Shown here: positions 53,702 to 63,041 of the stretch, one piece after another
Layout of the letters: each line of letters begins with the position of its first letter
How positions within the stretch are numbered: the first letter of the stretch is position 1
Source: Sulfurimonas denitrificans DSM 1251
Lineage (GTDB): Bacteria > Campylobacterota > Campylobacteria > Campylobacterales > Sulfurimonadaceae
Assembly (NCBI RefSeq): GCF_000012965.1
Contig: NC_007575.1
Span: 620,001 to 684,000 of the forward strand
DNA: 64,000 nucleotides
Direction of reading: 5' to 3'
The notes under the pieces: generated by a model
The model's input: the letters and a program-made list of their open reading frames with translations, nothing else
The model's database searches: none
What the model was told of the DNA's origin: nothing
Made by a program: the position numbers and the translations under genes

Positions 53702-55969
53702 ATGAGAATATTCTTAGCAATAGTTCTAACCCTCTTAGCGATAAACTCTTTCGCACAAACAATCAAATCAATCAAATATAACGGTATGGTTCAAATATCA
53801 GAATCAGTGGCACTTAGGATGTTAAAGTTTGAAGTAGGCGATAACGTAAGTGATGAAAAAATTGATGAATCAATAAAGGCATATCATAAACAGGGATATT
53901 TTGAAGATATTTGGGTTGATGTAGATAAAGATGGAGTGTTGACATTTCACTTTAAAGAGAAACCTCTTATCTCAAAGATTGAGTTAAAAGGGTGGAAAGA
54001 GAATGATGCTGAGATTATAGATAGTGTAATTCAGATTAAAACAGGTGCTCTTTATGATGAGAAGAAGATAGAAGCTGCAAAGAAAAGAATTATTGAAGCA
54101 ATCAATCAAGAGGCGAAAATTGACAGCGTTGTGGAGATTTCCAAAGAGCTTTTAGATAACGGAAGCTACAAAGTCACCTTTTTAGTAAATGAGGGTGAAG
54201 AGATTATTATAGAAGAGTTACTCTACAGTGGAGTAATTGGAGTAGATAGTGATGATTTTGATAGCATGATTGCTAACAAAGAGAGAGAGTTTATGGGTTG
54301 GTTTTGGGGTAGAAATGATGGGAAGATGAAAGTTGCTGATTTAGCTTACGACCCACTGCGAATTCGTGATTTTTATATGCAACATGGTTATTTGGATGCT
54401 GAAATCAAGGAGCCATTTGTAAGAGTAAACTTTGATAATTATAAAGCAGATATGAGCTATCAGATAAAAGAGGGTGAAGTTTACTCAATCAGTGCAATTA
54501 CAATTGAACAAGATAAAGAAGTTATAGATAATGCTAAGATAAAAGAGCTGTTAAATTTAAAAGTTGGTGATGTATTTAATATAGAGACTTTCCGCAACGA
54601 TTCACAAAAAATTAAAACACTTATAGCTGACCTTAGCTACGCATTTGTTCAGGTTGTACCAGATCTTAAAAAAGACAAAGACAAAAGAGAAGTAGAAGTT
54701 GTATTTAAAGTTTCTCCAGGAGACAAGGTAAAGATAAGAAATGTAGTTATCTCAGGAAACAGCAGAACATTAGATAGAATCATAAGAAGAGAGTTGTATC
54801 TAGGGCCTGGCGATATGTACTCTCTTACCGACCTCTCTGATTCCAGAAATGCACTTGGACGATTAGGTTTCTTTGATGGAAATACAATAGAAGAGAAGAG
54901 AGTTGACAACTCAACTATGGATTTGGTTGTTAAAGTAAAAGAAGCTCCTACTGGAAATATTCAATTAGGTGGTGGATATGGAAGTTATGGCGGACTTTTA
55001 GTCAGCGTTGCTGTTGATGATAGAAATGTTTGGGGATCAGGAATTGATGTGGGAGTAAAAGCGGAACGCTCGTCACTCTCATCTAATTACTCTTTTTCTA
55101 TCTCTAACCAAAGATTAAATGATAGTGATTTTAGCGGAAATTTCTCAATCTATACATCTAGTTTTGAATATCAAGATTATACTATTATGTCTGATGGATT
55201 AAGTGCTGGTTTGGGATATAGATTTACAAGGTATATAAGCGGACATTTGGGCTATAACTACTCTAAAAATAAGTATGATATAGAAGAGGATGCAAACTTA
55301 ACTTATATTAATGATTACATGTTTCAAGACTATACAAAAAGCTCTGTAGTGGCAAGTGTAAAGTATGATGATACTGATGATTTTTATCTTCCAAGAAAAG
55401 GTGTTATGCTCTCACAAAGTGTTGAGAATGCAGGTATTGGTGGTGAAGCAAAATTTATGAAAACAAGAACAACTTTTGGTGCTTATAAAGGGCTTGAAGA
55501 GTATGTTGGATTTGATTTAATCTCAAGATATAAAGCTAAGATAAGCTATGTTAAAGATATGGGCTTTTTACCAATTGCAGAGAAGTTTTACTTGGGTGGA
55601 ATAGGAAGCGTTAGAGGATATGAATCCTACTCTTTATCTCCAACAACAAAAAAGGATGCCACTGCATCTGATGGTATAAGAAGATACGGAGGAGAGTATA
55701 GTGCTACAAACAGCTTTGAGTTGAGCTTTCCTCTTGTTCCAAAAGCAAAGATGCGTTTAGTTACTTATCTTGACTGGGGCTATATCGGAACGAGTGAGAA
55801 GAGTAATAATACATATTTAGTTGAAAACCTCTCAAGAGGCGGTTTTGGTGCTGGACTTGAGTGGTTCTCTCCAGTTGGACCGATTCAGTTGATGTTCTCA
55901 AAACCTTTAGGAAGCAAAGATGGAGACAAAACTTCAGTATTTGAATTTACTATGGGACAAAGATTTTAA
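53702..55969 (+). CDS. bamA: Outer-membrane assembly factor BamA
   Basis: Inserts beta-barrel proteins in the outer membrane. Signal peptide (about 1-19), five POTRA domains (about 20-400), then a 16-strand barrel with LGGIGSVRGYE (the conserved lid-loop VRG[FY] motif, about 632-642) and a C-terminal Phe in FTMGQRF. The length of 755 is normal. GGAA precedes the ATG and TAGAAT at 53667-53672 may be the -10 box. Confidence 0.97.
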   Translation: MRIFLAIVLTLLAINSFAQTIKSIKYNGMVQISESVALRMLKFEVGDNVSDEKIDESIKAYHKQGYFEDIWVDVDKDGVLTFHFKEKPLISKIELKGWKENDAEIIDSVIQIKTGALYDEKKIEAAKKRIIEAINQEAKIDSVVEISKELLDNGSYKVTFLVNEGEEIIIEELLYSGVIGVDSDDFDSMIANKEREFMGWFWGRNDGKMKVADLAYDPLRIRDFYMQHGYLDAEIKEPFVRVNFDNYKADMSYQIKEGEVYSISAITIEQDKEVIDNAKIKELLNLKVGDVFNIETFRNDSQKIKTLIADLSYAFVQVVPDLKKDKDKREVEVVFKVSPGDKVKIRNVVISGNSRTLDRIIRRELYLGPGDMYSLTDLSDSRNALGRLGFFDGNTIEEKRVDNSTMDLVVKVKEAPTGNIQLGGGYGSYGGLLVSVAVDDRNVWGSGIDVGVKAERSSLSSNYSFSISNQRLNDSDFSGNFSIYTSSFEYQDYTIMSDGLSAGLGYRFTRYISGHLGYNYSKNKYDIEEDANLTYINDYMFQDYTKSSVVASVKYDDTDDFYLPRKGVMLSQSVENAGIGGEAKFMKTRTTFGAYKGLEEYVGFDLISRYKAKISYVKDMGFLPIAEKFYLGGIGSVRGYESYSLSPTTKKDATASDGIRRYGGEYSATNSFELSFPLVPKAKMRLVTYLDWGYIGTSEKSNNTYLVENLSRGGFGAGLEWFSPVGPIQLMFSKPLGSKDGDKTSVFEFTMGQRF

Positions 55970-55981
55970 AATATAATACAG

Positions 55982-55998
55982 AGCGCTTTTTTTGCGCT
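55982..55998. terminator. Terminator between bamA and ppx
   Basis: AGCGC / GCGCT around a 7-base T loop, 13 bases after the bamA stop. Short stem but GC-rich; on the minus strand an AT-rich run follows. A second hairpin (AGAGAGA / TCTCTCT) near 56012-56033 may serve ppx on the other strand. Confidence 0.5.
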
Positions 55999-56067
55999 TT
56001 GCTGCTCATAAAGCAAGAGAGATATTTCTCTCTGCAAACCTCACAGATACCAACTAAAAGAAAATAC

Positions 56068-57537
56068 TTATAGAAATTTCACCATAAGAGGGCTGTTTTT
56101 TAATGGTTCTAACTTCTCTACACACTCTCTTGCTAGATAGAGAGAATTTTTTGATTCAACCTCAATCGTATCATCTCTAAGTGTTAGTTTAAAATCAATG
56201 TTTCTTGGCATATGAGAAAGCAGTGCAACACTCAAAGAAAGAATATAGCTCAACGCATTTAATTGCTCGTTATGAGGAAGAAGGGAACTAAATTTATCCA
56301 CATGTGAAGCAGATGGTAGTTTTCTTTTTGAAAATCTTGCAAGTGTCGCAATAAGAGCAATCTGCTCATGAGTAAATCCAAATTCTAGCGCATCTTGTAT
56401 AAGTTCATAACTATGCTTATTAGAAGAATAGAAGTGAATAGAATTTCCGCTCATACATAATTTTGAAGCGATAGATAACTCATGGCGATATTTTTTATCC
56501 ATATTTAATCTATCAGCAACTAAGTCAAATAACTCTTTTGAAACTCTGCTTATCTGATTTGCGTATGAAATATTTTCAATATAAGCATCAAGAATATAGC
56601 GAACTGAAGTGTTGTAGTTAAGTGGAAATCTATCATTTGATGTTCTAAGCAAGTCTGCTAAAAAAACCCCTTCTCTGACACCTACGCCACTAGTTAAGAG
56701 CTCTTTTATATTAAATTTCTTAAAAACTCTAAGAAGGATAAGTGCACCAGATTTGATAACATCAAATCTTGAACTTTTAATGCCTAGTTTTTTTAAATTT
56801 TCATCATCACTAGATAATATTTTTTCTAAAAACTCTTCAAAATCATCATAAGATGGTTTGTATGCATGTAGTTTATCCATTGGATAGTTGCTATTTGTCA
56901 GTATGGCAGAAGAGATTGCTCTAAATGTTCCACCTATCCCAATTATAGTTGAAGCGTCCATTTCGTCTAAGAGTGCTAACTCTTTATCGATATACTCTTT
57001 TGCACCATCTATATTATTAAAATCAAAGAAAAGCTCTTTTAGACGCACTGTTCCAAGGTTTAGTGATACGCTTTTTAAAATATTTTTTTTACTTATTAGA
57101 GCGAACTCTGTTGAGCCCCCGCCAATATCTATACTAAGGGCGCTTTGTTGCTCTGGAAGAAGATTTGCACAGGCAATGGCTCCAAGGTAGGCTTCTCTTT
57201 GCCCATCAATTACTTTGATGTTTAATCCAAGGCAATTTTTGACTCTATTTAAAAACTCTTTTTTATTGGGTGCATCTCTAAGTGCAGAGGTTGCAACACA
57301 AAGAGTTTTTCTTGCTTTAAAAGATGCAATTATTGGGATAAAATTACTTAGTGCATCAAAAGCTCTCTGCATTGGAATTTCTTGAAGATTTCCACCGTTT
57401 TGATATGCATTTTGGGATATTCTTACTCTGCTTTTTGCTTCATAAAGGATATGAAAAGCAAAGCGAGAGGTTTTTTCATAGATAACCATTCTAAGCGAAT
57501 TAGAACCTATATCTATGACTGCTACACGTTTCGCCAT
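56068..57537 (-). CDS. ppx: Exopolyphosphatase / guanosine pentaphosphatase (Ppx/GppA family)
   Basis: Hydrolyses polyphosphate or pppGpp. Actin-fold motifs: VAVIDIGSNSLRMVIYE at the start, ALSIDIGGGSTEFALI near 138, GIGGTFRAISS near 200. The C-terminal ~180 residues form the HD-like helical domain of long Ppx/GppA proteins. The length of 489 fits. Eight bases separate it from the ferredoxin gene upstream. Which substrate dominates cannot be told from sequence. Confidence 0.92.
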   Translation of the reverse strand: MAKRVAVIDIGSNSLRMVIYEKTSRFAFHILYEAKSRVRISQNAYQNGGNLQEIPMQRAFDALSNFIPIIASFKARKTLCVATSALRDAPNKKEFLNRVKNCLGLNIKVIDGQREAYLGAIACANLLPEQQSALSIDIGGGSTEFALISKKNILKSVSLNLGTVRLKELFFDFNNIDGAKEYIDKELALLDEMDASTIIGIGGTFRAISSAILTNSNYPMDKLHAYKPSYDDFEEFLEKILSSDDENLKKLGIKSSRFDVIKSGALILLRVFKKFNIKELLTSGVGVREGVFLADLLRTSNDRFPLNYNTSVRYILDAYIENISYANQISRVSKELFDLVADRLNMDKKYRHELSIASKLCMSGNSIHFYSSNKHSYELIQDALEFGFTHEQIALIATLARFSKRKLPSASHVDKFSSLLPHNEQLNALSYILSLSVALLSHMPRNIDFKLTLRDDTIEVESKNSLYLARECVEKLEPLKNSPLMVKFL

Positions 57538-57545
57538 AAAGAAGC

Positions 57546-57800
57546 TTAAAGCTCCTCTTCTTGTAGATGCTTATATTTAAATTGAAGTTCAGCAATTGAT
57601 TCAACATTGTCTTTATCTGGAATAATACAATCAACAGGACAGACAGATATACATGCTGGTTCATCATAAACGCCAACACATTCAGTACAGCGATCTGGAT
57701 CTATAAAGTAGATCGGGTCGCCCTCTTCAATAGCGATAGTAGGGCACTCTTCACGGCATGCATCGCATGCAATACACTCATCATTTATTATTAAAGCCAT
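57546..57800 (-). CDS. 2[4Fe-4S] ferredoxin
   Basis: Small electron carrier. Cluster motifs: CIACDACREECP and CTECVGVYDEPACISVCPVDC, the second with the eight-residue insertion of the Alvin-type (long) ferredoxins, and a C-terminal extension to 84 residues. Likely a donor for CO2-fixing or biosynthetic ferredoxin enzymes. Adjacent to ppx as I recall for fdxB in Campylobacter jejuni. Confidence 0.95.
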   Translation of the reverse strand: MALIINDECIACDACREECPTIAIEEGDPIYFIDPDRCTECVGVYDEPACISVCPVDCIIPDKDNVESIAELQFKYKHLQEEEL

Positions 57801-57912
57801 TAAAATACCTCATAGTTGTTATCCAATTTAAATATATTATTTAGTATATATTTTAATCTGCACGATTTATAGCTAAATATAGCTTTATTGTTTTTTAAAC
57901 AGAGTTATTTGT

Positions 57913-59211
57913 CTATTTGCTTGGTAGAATACATGATAGTTTGGAGTTAAGATTTAATGAGGCAACTGTTCCGCTAACCCCATCAGTTCTATTTTTTATA
58001 TTTATTTTTGCACCTAGCGCATCAGCGCCGCTCTTAGCTAAAAATAGTCCAAGCCCAACGCCTGGTTTATTTCCCTCTCTTTTAAAAGGGGCATACAAAT
58101 CAGAACTCTCATCTATACCGCACCCTTCATCAATAACTTCAATAAGAAGACCATAGCTATTTAAAGAACTTTGTAGCAAAACTTTTTTATTTTTTTGGGT
58201 AAATTTAAGAGCATTTTGAAGAAAGTTTTGTACTATCTGATTTAAAAGTCCAACCTGTAAAATCGCCATAAAACCGTTCGGTTGGAAATTCATCTCAAGA
58301 GTTTTGCCCTCATTTGCTGCAAGAAGGTTAAAATCATCAGCTTTTTGCTTCAAAATAGCAATTACATCAACCTCTTGAGGTTTCTCCAGTTGCATGCCCT
58401 CTTGACGACCTATGTTTAAGATATTTGAGACGATTATATTCATCTCATCTACTGTTTTGTTTGTGACTTTTAGAGCCTCAATATACTCTTCAGGAGTTCG
58501 TTTTTTGATAAGAGTTACTTGGTTTTTTAGCTTTATTACAGCAAGAGGTGTTTTTAGCTCATGTGCTGTTCCGATGAAGAGCTCTTTTTGGTATTTTACA
58601 AAGTTTTGAATTCTTAAAATAAGATGGTTTATGGTGGCTCCAAGTGGCTCAAACTCCTCTGGTAACTCCTCAACAATAATAGGACGCATAAGATGCTCAT
58701 TCATGTTGGAGAGTTTGTTACTAAGAGTTTTTACAGGAGAAACCAGCATTTTGGATAAACCTATTGCATATATAATAACAAGTAAAAATCCAGCAACATT
58801 GATAACTAAAAGATAGTTAAAAATTTTATTTAAAAGAGTTCGCGTTTGAGTTATATCTTTTGTTATTTTAAGATAGCTAAGATCATCAAAATTAAAAGGG
58901 TGGATAAGTGTCAAAAAAGATTTTTTATTTTTTGTAGTTTCGTAAAAATCAAGAGTTAAATGTTGAGTATTTAGGTACATAATCTCAATATTAAGACCTA
59001 AATACTCCTCTGCAGTAGGTACATCTGAGCCATAAATAGACTCATTACTAGAGGCATTTTTAGCATAAACCGAAAGCTCTTCATGTTTTTCATCTATAAT
59101 TGATTTTTCAATATAAAAGTATAATAGAGATGAAAAAATAATAATCAAAGAAGCAGAAGCAATGATAAGTTGTATTAAAAAACTTTGTCTAATGCTTCTT
59201 TGAGAGAACAT
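57913..59211 (-). CDS. Sensor histidine kinase beside the HsrA/CosR-like regulator
   Basis: Membrane helices near 10-30 and 128-150 enclose a ~95-residue periplasmic sensor. A HAMP-like linker (about 150-200) precedes H-box AHELKTPLAVIKL (His near 217), N box VQNFLQNALKFTQ, DEGCGIDES, and the G loop GVGLGLFLAKSG. The length of 432 is standard. AGGTGG precedes the ATG. It lies 177 bases downstream of the regulator and is separated from it by a hairpin. Signal unknown; the regulator at 59389-60063 is the obvious partner. Confidence 0.9.
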   Translation of the reverse strand: MFSQRSIRQSFLIQLIIASASLIIIFSSLLYFYIEKSIIDEKHEELSVYAKNASSNESIYGSDVPTAEEYLGLNIEIMYLNTQHLTLDFYETTKNKKSFLTLIHPFNFDDLSYLKITKDITQTRTLLNKIFNYLLVINVAGFLLVIIYAIGLSKMLVSPVKTLSNKLSNMNEHLMRPIIVEELPEEFEPLGATINHLILRIQNFVKYQKELFIGTAHELKTPLAVIKLKNQVTLIKKRTPEEYIEALKVTNKTVDEMNIIVSNILNIGRQEGMQLEKPQEVDVIAILKQKADDFNLLAANEGKTLEMNFQPNGFMAILQVGLLNQIVQNFLQNALKFTQKNKKVLLQSSLNSYGLLIEVIDEGCGIDESSDLYAPFKREGNKPGVGLGLFLAKSGADALGAKINIKNRTDGVSGTVASLNLNSKLSCILPSK

Positions 59212-59345
59212 GTATCCACCTATATTTAAGGAAAAAAGTCCATAATTGTAACCAATACTTTAAAATAAGAACTTAAATCTTACTGCTTATATAATAGCTC
59301 TACTCTTTATAGATAGCATTGGAAAATAAAAGTGATTAAAAGATG

Positions 59346-59378
59346 AAGAGTAAAAAGGAGAAGCTCTTTTTTACTCTT
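59346..59378 (-). terminator. Hairpin between regulator and sensor kinase, terminator or attenuator
   Basis: AAGAGTAAAAA / TTTTTACTCTT, 11 perfect pairs around an 11-base loop that can itself pair in part. It lies ten bases after the regulator stop, on the path to the kinase. It could lower kinase expression relative to the regulator. Confidence 0.55.
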
Positions 59379-59388
59379 TAGTAGAAGT

Positions 59389-60063
59389 TTAGTTTATCTC
59401 TTTTGGAAAACAGAAACGGTAACCACGACGACGAACAGTCTCAATTGTTGTAATCCCTAAAGGTTTGTCCATTTTTTGTCTGATTTGATTGATTGCAACT
59501 TCAATTACGTTTGGAGTAACAAGTTCTGGCTCTTCCCAGATAGCGTCAAGTAGTTGTTCTTTTGAAACTATTTGATCACGGTGACGAGCTAGGTGAGTTA
59601 AAACTTCAAAAGGTTTTCCTTTTAACTCTATTTCAACTTCTTTATAAGTGATTTTTTCTTCTTCAGGGTTGATTATTAAATCTTGAATTTCAATTATATT
59701 GCTACCACCAAAACGAAGACGTGCTTCAAGACGTGCAACTAAAACATCAAAATCAAATGGTTTTCTGATATAGTCATCAGCGCCGCTTTTTAGTGCTTCA
59801 ATTTCGCTCTCATTATCGTCTCTAGCCGATAAAACAACAACAACAGTTTTTGGAGTTTTTGTTTTAATGTCTCCTATGATATCAATACTATTTCCATCTG
59901 GAAGCATCCAATCCATTAGAACTAAATCATAATTACGAATGTCAAGATAGTACTCTCCATCTTTTAGAGTCTCTACAACGTCACTTTGGTAGCCAAACTC
60001 TTTTAGCCCCTCTGCTAGCATTTTATTTAATGTAACTTCATCTTCTATTATAAGAATGCGCAT
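59389..60063 (-). CDS. HsrA/CosR-like OmpR-family response regulator with intact phospho-acceptor
   Basis: The C-terminal domain (about 120-224: KGKPFEVLTHLARHRDQIVS..., NVIEVAINQIRQKMDKPLG, TVRRRGYRFCFPK) is close to what I remember of Helicobacter pylori HP1043 (HsrA) and Campylobacter CosR, essential regulators of growth and oxidative stress. Those are atypical or orphan; here the receiver is canonical, with E7-D8, D51 in LVLMDWMLPDGN, LSARDD and K100-ish in IRKPFDFD. ATG at 60063 is chosen (MRILIIEDE, AGGA upstream); an ATG at 60102 would add 13 residues. ppx, ferredoxin and folB nearby match the Campylobacter order. Confidence 0.9.
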   Translation of the reverse strand: MRILIIEDEVTLNKMLAEGLKEFGYQSDVVETLKDGEYYLDIRNYDLVLMDWMLPDGNSIDIIGDIKTKTPKTVVVVLSARDDNESEIEALKSGADDYIRKPFDFDVLVARLEARLRFGGSNIIEIQDLIINPEEEKITYKEVEIELKGKPFEVLTHLARHRDQIVSKEQLLDAIWEEPELVTPNVIEVAINQIRQKMDKPLGITTIETVRRRGYRFCFPKEIN

Positions 60064-60165
60064 AAATTTATGTCCTATGAGTGAATATTTTGGCGAAATC
60101 ATATCATAATTTTAGGTTAACTTAAAGATAATTTCAATTATTTTTAATAAATCTTTAACTTAGAA

Positions 60166-60495
60166 TTAAGATTCAAAAATAACAAAATCACTTACACTTA
60201 CCATACACTCGGGTAAAATTGATGGTTTTGTTATTTTTAAATTTATGCTTTTAATGCCGTTGAATTTTTTATTTAACTTTAAATTTATCTCTTTTAAAGC
60301 ATCTTCTATAAGAAAAAATTCATTTTTTATCATAATTTCTTTGATAAAATCAACAACTTTTGCATAATCTATAAAGTGTTTAATATGCTCATAATCAATA
60401 TTAAGATTTATAATAACCTCTTGAGGAGTCACTCTCTCAAAATCCAAAATTCCAATGATACATTTAAACTTTAGATTTTCTACATGTATTGTCAT
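60166..60495 (-). CDS. folB: Dihydroneopterin aldolase
   Basis: Folate synthesis, cleavage of dihydroneopterin. The start MTIHVENLKFKCIIGILDFERVTPQEVIINLNI is the FolB signature, with the second motif ALKEINLKLNKKFNGIKSINLKITKP near 68-95. The length of 109 fits. It overlaps plsY by four bases (ATGA type), so they are co-translated. Confidence 0.9.
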   Translation of the reverse strand: MTIHVENLKFKCIIGILDFERVTPQEVIINLNIDYEHIKHFIDYAKVVDFIKEIMIKNEFFLIEDALKEINLKLNKKFNGIKSINLKITKPSILPECMVSVSDFVIFES

Positions 60496-61106
60496 ACAAC
60501 TCGTTTTTCTTCACCCTTGAATAGGCGAATGATATTTGGTATATGTTTATATAAAAGTACAAAACCGATGATAATTACTGGAGCATGAGCCATGTCTGGG
60601 TGGAGTATGAAACTAGCTACTATTAGTGCGCCAAGAGCTGTGAGTGAAGATAGTGAAGAGATGCGGATAAATTTAGCACCTAACGCCCAAACAACAAGAG
60701 CTATAATTGTCTCTAGCGGAAGCATAAACATCATAACACCCATGCCTGTTGCAACGCCTTTTCCGCCTTCAAAACCTAGATAAGGAGAGTAGCAATGACC
60801 CAAGACTGCTAAAACAGAGATGCCCCAAAGTGTTGCTTCACTTACTCCATAAAAATATGCAAATAGTAAAACTAAAACACCTTTGAGCGCATCAAGTAGA
60901 AGAGTTGCTGCTCCTAATTTTTTTGCCAATGCTGGGTTGCTCTGTTTTACAACTCTTAAAACATTTGTTGCTCCAATGCTTCCAGAGCCGCTTGATTTTA
61001 CATCTACACCCGCATACTTTTTAGCTAAAAGAAGACCAAATGGAATAGCACCTATGAGATAGGCTGCTATAAAAAACTGAGCATTTGTGTTGAATAAAAA
61101 ATCCAT
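60492..61106 (-). CDS. plsY: Glycerol-3-phosphate acyltransferase PlsY
   Basis: First acylation in phospholipid synthesis, using acyl-phosphate. Five membrane helices and the three PlsY motifs: SGSIGATNVLR (about 36-47), HCYSPYLGFEGGKGVATGMG (about 104-124) and PDMAHAP / HIPNIIRLFKGEE near the end. The length of 204 is exact for the family. Confidence 0.96.
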   Translation of the reverse strand: MDFLFNTNAQFFIAAYLIGAIPFGLLLAKKYAGVDVKSSGSGSIGATNVLRVVKQSNPALAKKLGAATLLLDALKGVLVLLFAYFYGVSEATLWGISVLAVLGHCYSPYLGFEGGKGVATGMGVMMFMLPLETIIALVVWALGAKFIRISSLSSLTALGALIVASFILHPDMAHAPVIIIGFVLLYKHIPNIIRLFKGEEKRVV

Positions 61107-61186
61107 TAAAAACCTTAAGAAAAAATTTGAGTAATTGTACTTTAGATATGATTATAGAGATATAAAATATCTGTAATACTCTTTTT

Positions 61187-61195
61187 TGCTATAAT
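61187..61195 (+). promoter_or_regulatory. Extended -10 promoter of nadA-nadC
   Basis: TGCTATAAT, an exact extended -10 element and the same 9-mer as before pyrC, 27 bases ahead of the nadA start codon. Confidence 0.6.
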
Positions 61196-61222
61196 GGCGC
61201 AATACAAAAATAAGGAATTATT

Positions 61223-62221
61223 TTGGAATTAACAACACAACAGTTAAAAGAAAAAATTAACGAATATAAAAAGAAATTAAGCGTAACGGTCGTTGCTCAC
61301 TTTTATCAAAGAGATGAAGTTTTTGAGATGGGTGACATTACAGGGGATTCTCTTGAGCTTGCGCAAAAGACAATGGCTGATAATTCAGAGTTTGTAGTCT
61401 TTTGCGGTGTCGGATTTATGGGGCAGAGTGTTAAGGTTTTATCTCCAAACAAGAGAGTAGTTATGCCAAAAGCAGCTTGTTGCGCTATGGCTACTATGAT
61501 TGATGGGATGCAGTTTGATGCTTCAATAAAGGCGCTCAATGAAGCTGGAATCCAAAATGAAAACATCTTACCAATTACATATATCAACTCAAATGCTGAT
61601 GTAAAAGCAAAAGTAGGTGAGATGGGCGGTATGGTTTGCACTAGCTCAAATGCAAAAAAAATTATTACAACTGCCCTAATGGAGGGCAAAAAGATACTAT
61701 TTGTTCCAGATAGATGTTTGGGGCAAAATATTGCAAACCAGATGGGATTAAAATCTTGTGTTATTGGAGATGGAAGTAATGTAGCAGATGCAGATATAAT
61801 CTGTTTTAACGGTTTTTGCTCAGTTCATCAGCTATTTTCGGTTGATGATATTAAGTTTTATCGTAAAAAATATCCAGGAATCTTAATAGCTGTTCACCCA
61901 GAGTGTGACCCAGCAATTTGTAATGCAGCAGATTTCGTTGGTTCTACTTCCCAACTTATAAAATATATAAAAGATTTAGATGAGAACCAAAAAGTAGCAG
62001 TTGGAACAGAGTTTAACCTAGTGAACCGTTTGCGTTCAAAAAATACTTACGTTCTCTCATCCACAAAGCCTGAGTGTCCAACTATGAATGAGACAACACT
62101 AAGAGATGTTTACGATGTTTTAAAATCTATTGATGATGGCGCACCTTTAAATGAGATTCATATCGATGAAAACACTCAAAAATGGGCAAAAATTGCATTA
62201 GATAGAATGATGGCATTATGA
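61223..62221 (+). CDS. nadA: Quinolinate synthase
   Basis: 4Fe-4S enzyme joining iminoaspartate and dihydroxyacetone phosphate in NAD synthesis. Cluster Cys are in GGMVCTSSNA, VHPECDPAI and KPECPTMNET; VAHFYQRDEVFEMGDITGDSLEL and FVVFCGVGFMGQSVKVLSP are family blocks. The length of 332 is usual. TTG start with AAGGA seven bases upstream. It overlaps nadC by four bases. Confidence 0.97.
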   Translation: MELTTQQLKEKINEYKKKLSVTVVAHFYQRDEVFEMGDITGDSLELAQKTMADNSEFVVFCGVGFMGQSVKVLSPNKRVVMPKAACCAMATMIDGMQFDASIKALNEAGIQNENILPITYINSNADVKAKVGEMGGMVCTSSNAKKIITTALMEGKKILFVPDRCLGQNIANQMGLKSCVIGDGSNVADADIICFNGFCSVHQLFSVDDIKFYRKKYPGILIAVHPECDPAICNAADFVGSTSQLIKYIKDLDENQKVAVGTEFNLVNRLRSKNTYVLSSTKPECPTMNETTLRDVYDVLKSIDDGAPLNEIHIDENTQKWAKIALDRMMAL

Positions 62222-63033
62222 TAGAAGATTTTGTAAAAGAGACATTAGCACAAGATGTTGGACGAGGTGATTTGTACGCACTTGTTGAGCCGAGTGTAGA
62301 AGCCTCCGCTAAAATAGTTGCAAAAAGTGATGGTGTTATGGCAGGAGTTACATATTGTAATGTTTTGGCAAAGTTAGAGAATTTTAGAGTAGTTTGGAAT
62401 AAAAATGATTCAGAGAGTTTTGTAAAAGGAGATGTTTTAGCCACATTAAGTGCAACATCACATGTACTTCTTAGAGTTGAGAGAACATTTCTAAATATGC
62501 TTCTTCATGCAAGCTCTATAGCAACACTTACTAAAAAATATGCAGACATTATCGAGCCATACGGCGTAAAACTCTTAGATACAAGAAAAACAAGACCTAT
62601 GCTTAGAGTTTTTGAAAAATACGCAACAAGATGTGGTGGTGCGGTAAATCATAGAATGGGCTTAGATGACTCTTTAATGATAAAAGATACTCATTTAAAA
62701 ACAATAAAAGATTTGAAAAGTTACATACAAAAAGCTAGACAAAAGATTCCATTTACTGCAAAAATAGAGGTAGAAGCTGAAACACTAGAGATTGCAAAAG
62801 AGGCGTTTAAAGCGGGTGCTGATATAGTTATGTGCGATAATATGACACCCTCTCAAGTTCAAGAGATTGTAAAATATAGAGATGCAAATTTTTCACATGT
62901 ACTTCTTGAAGCAAGTGGAAATATCTCACTTCAAACTATAGAGAACTATGCTAAAGTTGGAGTTGATGCGATAAGCAGCGGCTCATTAATTCATCAAGCA
63001 AACTGGATAGATTTATCCATGAAAGTAGATTAA
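62218..63033 (+). CDS. nadC: Nicotinate-nucleotide pyrophosphorylase (quinolinate phosphoribosyltransferase)
   Basis: Converts quinolinate and PRPP to nicotinate mononucleotide. Recognised from DVGRGDLYALVEP at the start, LLDTRKTRPMLRVFEKYATRCGGAVNHRMGLDDSLMIKDTHL (about 117-158), EVEAETLEIA and LEASGNISLQTIENYAKVGVDAISSGSL. The length of 271 is normal. Coupled to nadA by ATGA overlap. Confidence 0.97.
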   Translation: MIEDFVKETLAQDVGRGDLYALVEPSVEASAKIVAKSDGVMAGVTYCNVLAKLENFRVVWNKNDSESFVKGDVLATLSATSHVLLRVERTFLNMLLHASSIATLTKKYADIIEPYGVKLLDTRKTRPMLRVFEKYATRCGGAVNHRMGLDDSLMIKDTHLKTIKDLKSYIQKARQKIPFTAKIEVEAETLEIAKEAFKAGADIVMCDNMTPSQVQEIVKYRDANFSHVLLEASGNISLQTIENYAKVGVDAISSGSLIHQANWIDLSMKVD

Positions 63034-63041
63034 GTTAATTT

